From an uncultured Lachnospiraceae bacterium (lineage in GTDB: Bacteria; Bacillota; Clostridia; Lachnospirales; Lachnospiraceae), in NCBI GenBank assembly GCA_910585465.1, contig CAJUEW010000008.1, positions 1 through 64,000 of the forward strand: DNA of 64,000 nt, read 5' to 3'. How positions within the stretch are numbered: the stretch's first letter is position 1; each line of letters begins with the position of its first letter. The translations under genes and the position numbers were made by a program. A model generated the notes under the pieces. The model made no database searches. It was not told the origin of the DNA and saw only the letters and a program-made list of their open reading frames with translations. Shown piece after piece: positions 62,149 to 64,000 of the stretch.

Positions 62149-63474
62149 TTAAATCAACTGAAATTGCTTCCATTTTCCTCTCTGAAAATGGGTATAAAAA
62201 ACTACAGCACGAATACACCAGTCCAGGCACATGGCCCATGCTATGCCAATCACACCCATACGCATAACAATAGCAAAGAACAAAGAGAAAATAAGCCTGG
62301 CGCCAATCGTCGTGGCCAGCGACACAATCATGGTAAACTTCACATCTCCTGCTGCACGCATTCCTTTTCCCAGAGGATCTGCAAACGGAAAGGCAATACA
62401 ATTAAAGATGTTATGAATCAAAACTAACAACACTGTCAGTGTTTTCGTGTCCTCTGCCACATCATAGAACTGCATGACCAGCGGCGTCAGTGCAAATACA
62501 GCCACATTCCATACAACAGAAATCAGAATTGTTATCTTTAGAAGTTTTCGGAAATAATATTCCGCCTGTTTTGCATCCCCGCCTCCCATGCACTGTCCAA
62601 TCACTGTAATAAACACAGGCCCCATTGTTACACAGACCAAAGCGGCCAAAGACCAGATACTCTGGGCAATCCCATTCGCAGCAATCTGTGATGTACCAAA
62701 CAACGCCACGACACTGCTTAAAGCCACTTTGACAAATTGGAAAATTCCCTGTTCCACACCATTGGGTACAGCAATTTTCAAAATTTTCTTTAAGAGTCCC
62801 CCATGAAAACGGCAGATCCACTGTATTTTGTAGCAGACACCATTTTCTTTCCGAAAACAAAGGAGCGTCACTGCCACTGCTGAAAATGTCCTTGCAATCA
62901 GGGATGGATATGCCACTCCTTCCACTCCTGCATGAAGCCCAAATACACCGATAATATTTCCGATTACATTAATTAAATTAGAAATAACCGCAATATACAT
63001 AGTCGTGCTTGTTTTTCCAATGCTCCGAAAGAGCGCTGCACCAGCATTATAAATGGCAATCGCCGGATAGGAATAGGCAGAAACCCGAAGGTAAACCAGG
63101 CAGGCATCCATTACCTCCTGTTCCACTTTTCCAAACAAAAGCTGCATCAGCGAATATCCAAAAAATAAGACGACAGCCATAATTCCCAATGAAAACAAAA
63201 TGGAAATCATCAAAAGCTGGCTGGCAGACTCTCCTGCCGTATCCTGCTTTTTTCCGCCAATATACTGGCTGACTATCACAGCGCCGCCCGAAGCCAATGC
63301 CGTAAACAGGAAGATAAAAATAGTATTAAAAGAATTTACCAGCGATACTCCGGACACTGCGGCCTCCCCCGCAAAACTAATCACAAAAATATCTGCCAGA
63401 CCTACCAATATCACCAGAAGCTGCTCCAAAAATAAAGGAGCAATCAACCTCCTTAAATCCTTATTGCTAAACAT
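62149..63474 (-). CDS. MATE family efflux transporter
   Basis: The 441-residue protein has twelve predicted helices and MATE signatures in both halves: PLFLEQLLVILVGLADIFVIS, ALASGGAVIVSQYIGGKKQ, and SSVVALFGTSQIAANGIAQSIWS. It belongs to a third sub-branch relative to the other two transporters in the window. GAGGAGG precedes the start. It may share a transcript with the LysR gene downstream. Confidence 0.92.
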   Translation of the reverse strand: MFSNKDLRRLIAPLFLEQLLVILVGLADIFVISFAGEAAVSGVSLVNSFNTIFIFLFTALASGGAVIVSQYIGGKKQDTAGESASQLLMISILFSLGIMAVVLFFGYSLMQLLFGKVEQEVMDACLVYLRVSAYSYPAIAIYNAGAALFRSIGKTSTTMYIAVISNLINVIGNIIGVFGLHAGVEGVAYPSLIARTFSAVAVTLLCFRKENGVCYKIQWICRFHGGLLKKILKIAVPNGVEQGIFQFVKVALSSVVALFGTSQIAANGIAQSIWSLAALVCVTMGPVFITVIGQCMGGGDAKQAEYYFRKLLKITILISVVWNVAVFALTPLVMQFYDVAEDTKTLTVLLVLIHNIFNCIAFPFADPLGKGMRAAGDVKFTMIVSLATTIGARLIFSLFFAIVMRMGVIGIAWAMCLDWCIRAVVFYTHFQRGKWKQFQLI

Positions 63475-64000
63475 AATCCTCCTCCTCTTTATTCATGCCT
63501 CATATTTTTATATTCTGTACATACCACATAATCCAACCCTTCACTGAACCATAATATCCAGGCCTCAGTTTACTTTTTCCTATCATGATATTATAGTTAT
63601 TATAAAATGTCTAATGCTTATATTAAATTATCAGAAATACTCAAAAAGCATATATACCTTTTCTCCTAACGGATTGTGTAATCTTAATTGTCATAAATTT
63701 TGCATGGATAATAGGAGTAAGACAAACAGTATTTGAATCAAGGCGGAAATTTTTCCACAAGCATCCATATTCAAAGCAGTTATAAAAACACATACGCAAA
63801 GCAATAAACCGTTTGCTTTGGTGATGTAGCTAAAATATTTTTGAACCGCCTTTTCATAATCATTTTATCGCATATCTTTTATTCAAACTTGTTATCATTG
63901 CTTTTCCTCTAACCTAGATAGAATAGAAATACCGAAAGGACTGTGTTAGAATATGTCATAGGAAAAAACGGCTATTTTAACAAAAAGGAGATGGTTATAT
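63475..64000. other. AT-rich intergenic region with a terminal ribosome binding site
   Basis: There is no gene in this stretch. It includes a small inverted repeat (CAAAGCAA 63797-63804 with TTGCTTTG 63813-63820) within a wider AAGGCGG/CCGCCTT pair (63740-63746, 63846-63852). At the very end, AAAAAGGAGATGG (from about 63980) looks like the ribosome binding site of a plus-strand gene that starts just beyond the window. Confidence 0.5.

Noticed and set aside
62087..62401. A 104-codon minus-strand frame overlapping the end of the third MATE gene
   Set aside because: It lies in another frame of a well-supported transporter, has no ribosome binding site and no recognisable domain.
1..64000. CRISPR array, prophage, transposon or integrated element
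   Set aside because: No regularly spaced repeats, integrase, transposase, terminase or conjugation genes were found on either strand. The two tRNA genes show no flanking partial copies that would mark an attachment site.

Overview
The window looks like chromosome from an anaerobic gut Firmicute, most likely a Lachnospiraceae (Clostridia); I cannot resolve the genus. Supporting this are strong AGGAGG-type ribosome binding sites, many flavodoxin/FMN-reductase genes, DUF3793, DUF362, DUF3786 and DUF3795 proteins, GHKL/LytTR and YesMN two-component systems, CUT1 sugar importers without their own ATPase, and intermediate GC. There is no phage, insertion sequence, integrase, CRISPR array, rRNA or replication origin that I can see.

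Layout. 0-8.2 kb: MATE exporter, flavodoxin, a DUF3793 gene and an AraC regulator (both damaged), a wrecked flavodoxin lipoprotein, a UPF0718-type permease, a DUF362 lipoprotein and a decarboxylase-cupin fusion. Two TTAG-type palindromes suggest metal or iron control. 8.2-17.4 kb: a TetR gene with three operator copies, a MATE-MarR-kinase-like operon, and a redox cluster in which nearly every gene is a remnant: FMN reductases, flavoredoxin, LysR, two alpha/beta hydrolases, alcohol dehydrogenase, flavodoxins and a response regulator. 17.5-25.1 kb: housekeeping block with tRNA-Val, clpA, clpS, a Suv3-like helicase, GNAT, yaaA, a ferredoxin-type protein and tRNA-Pro. 25.2-35.7 kb: a membrane protein, DUF3786, two overlapping RlaP-type nucleotidyltransferases, GH42 beta-galactosidase, an AraC-GyrI regulator, a flavin oxidoreductase, an ECF sigma factor, DUF2461 and VOC proteins. 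36-42 kb: a GHKL/LytTR pair with a coiled-coil protein, a lipoprotein and an orphan FtsX-type permease. 42.3-48.8 kb: DUF3795, GrpB, an HxlR-controlled esterase / free-standing adenylation enzyme / acetyltransferase operon, and a BlaI-type repressor with an M56 metallopeptidase fused to NlpC/P60. 48.9-57.1 kb: a xylo-oligosaccharide locus (YesMN, GH43, ABC importer). 57.4-63.5 kb: GH1, a broken beta-glucoside PTS gene, LysR and a third MATE exporter.

The most striking property is decay by internal deletion. At least eight genes keep recognisable ends but have lost the middle, usually out of frame. A run of three genes at 14.8-16.5 kb has been telescoped into chimeric reading frames. A nonsense codon (AraC) and a perfect 7-bp tandem duplication (alcohol dehydrogenase) add to this. 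The housekeeping and xylan blocks are intact, so the decay is local to redox/flavodoxin genes and one PTS gene.

The best candidates for undescribed biology are the HxlR / esterase / adenylation / GNAT operon and the BlaI / M56-NlpC/P60 unit. Both have clear promoter-operator architecture. All functional statements come from reading motifs; no database search was possible.
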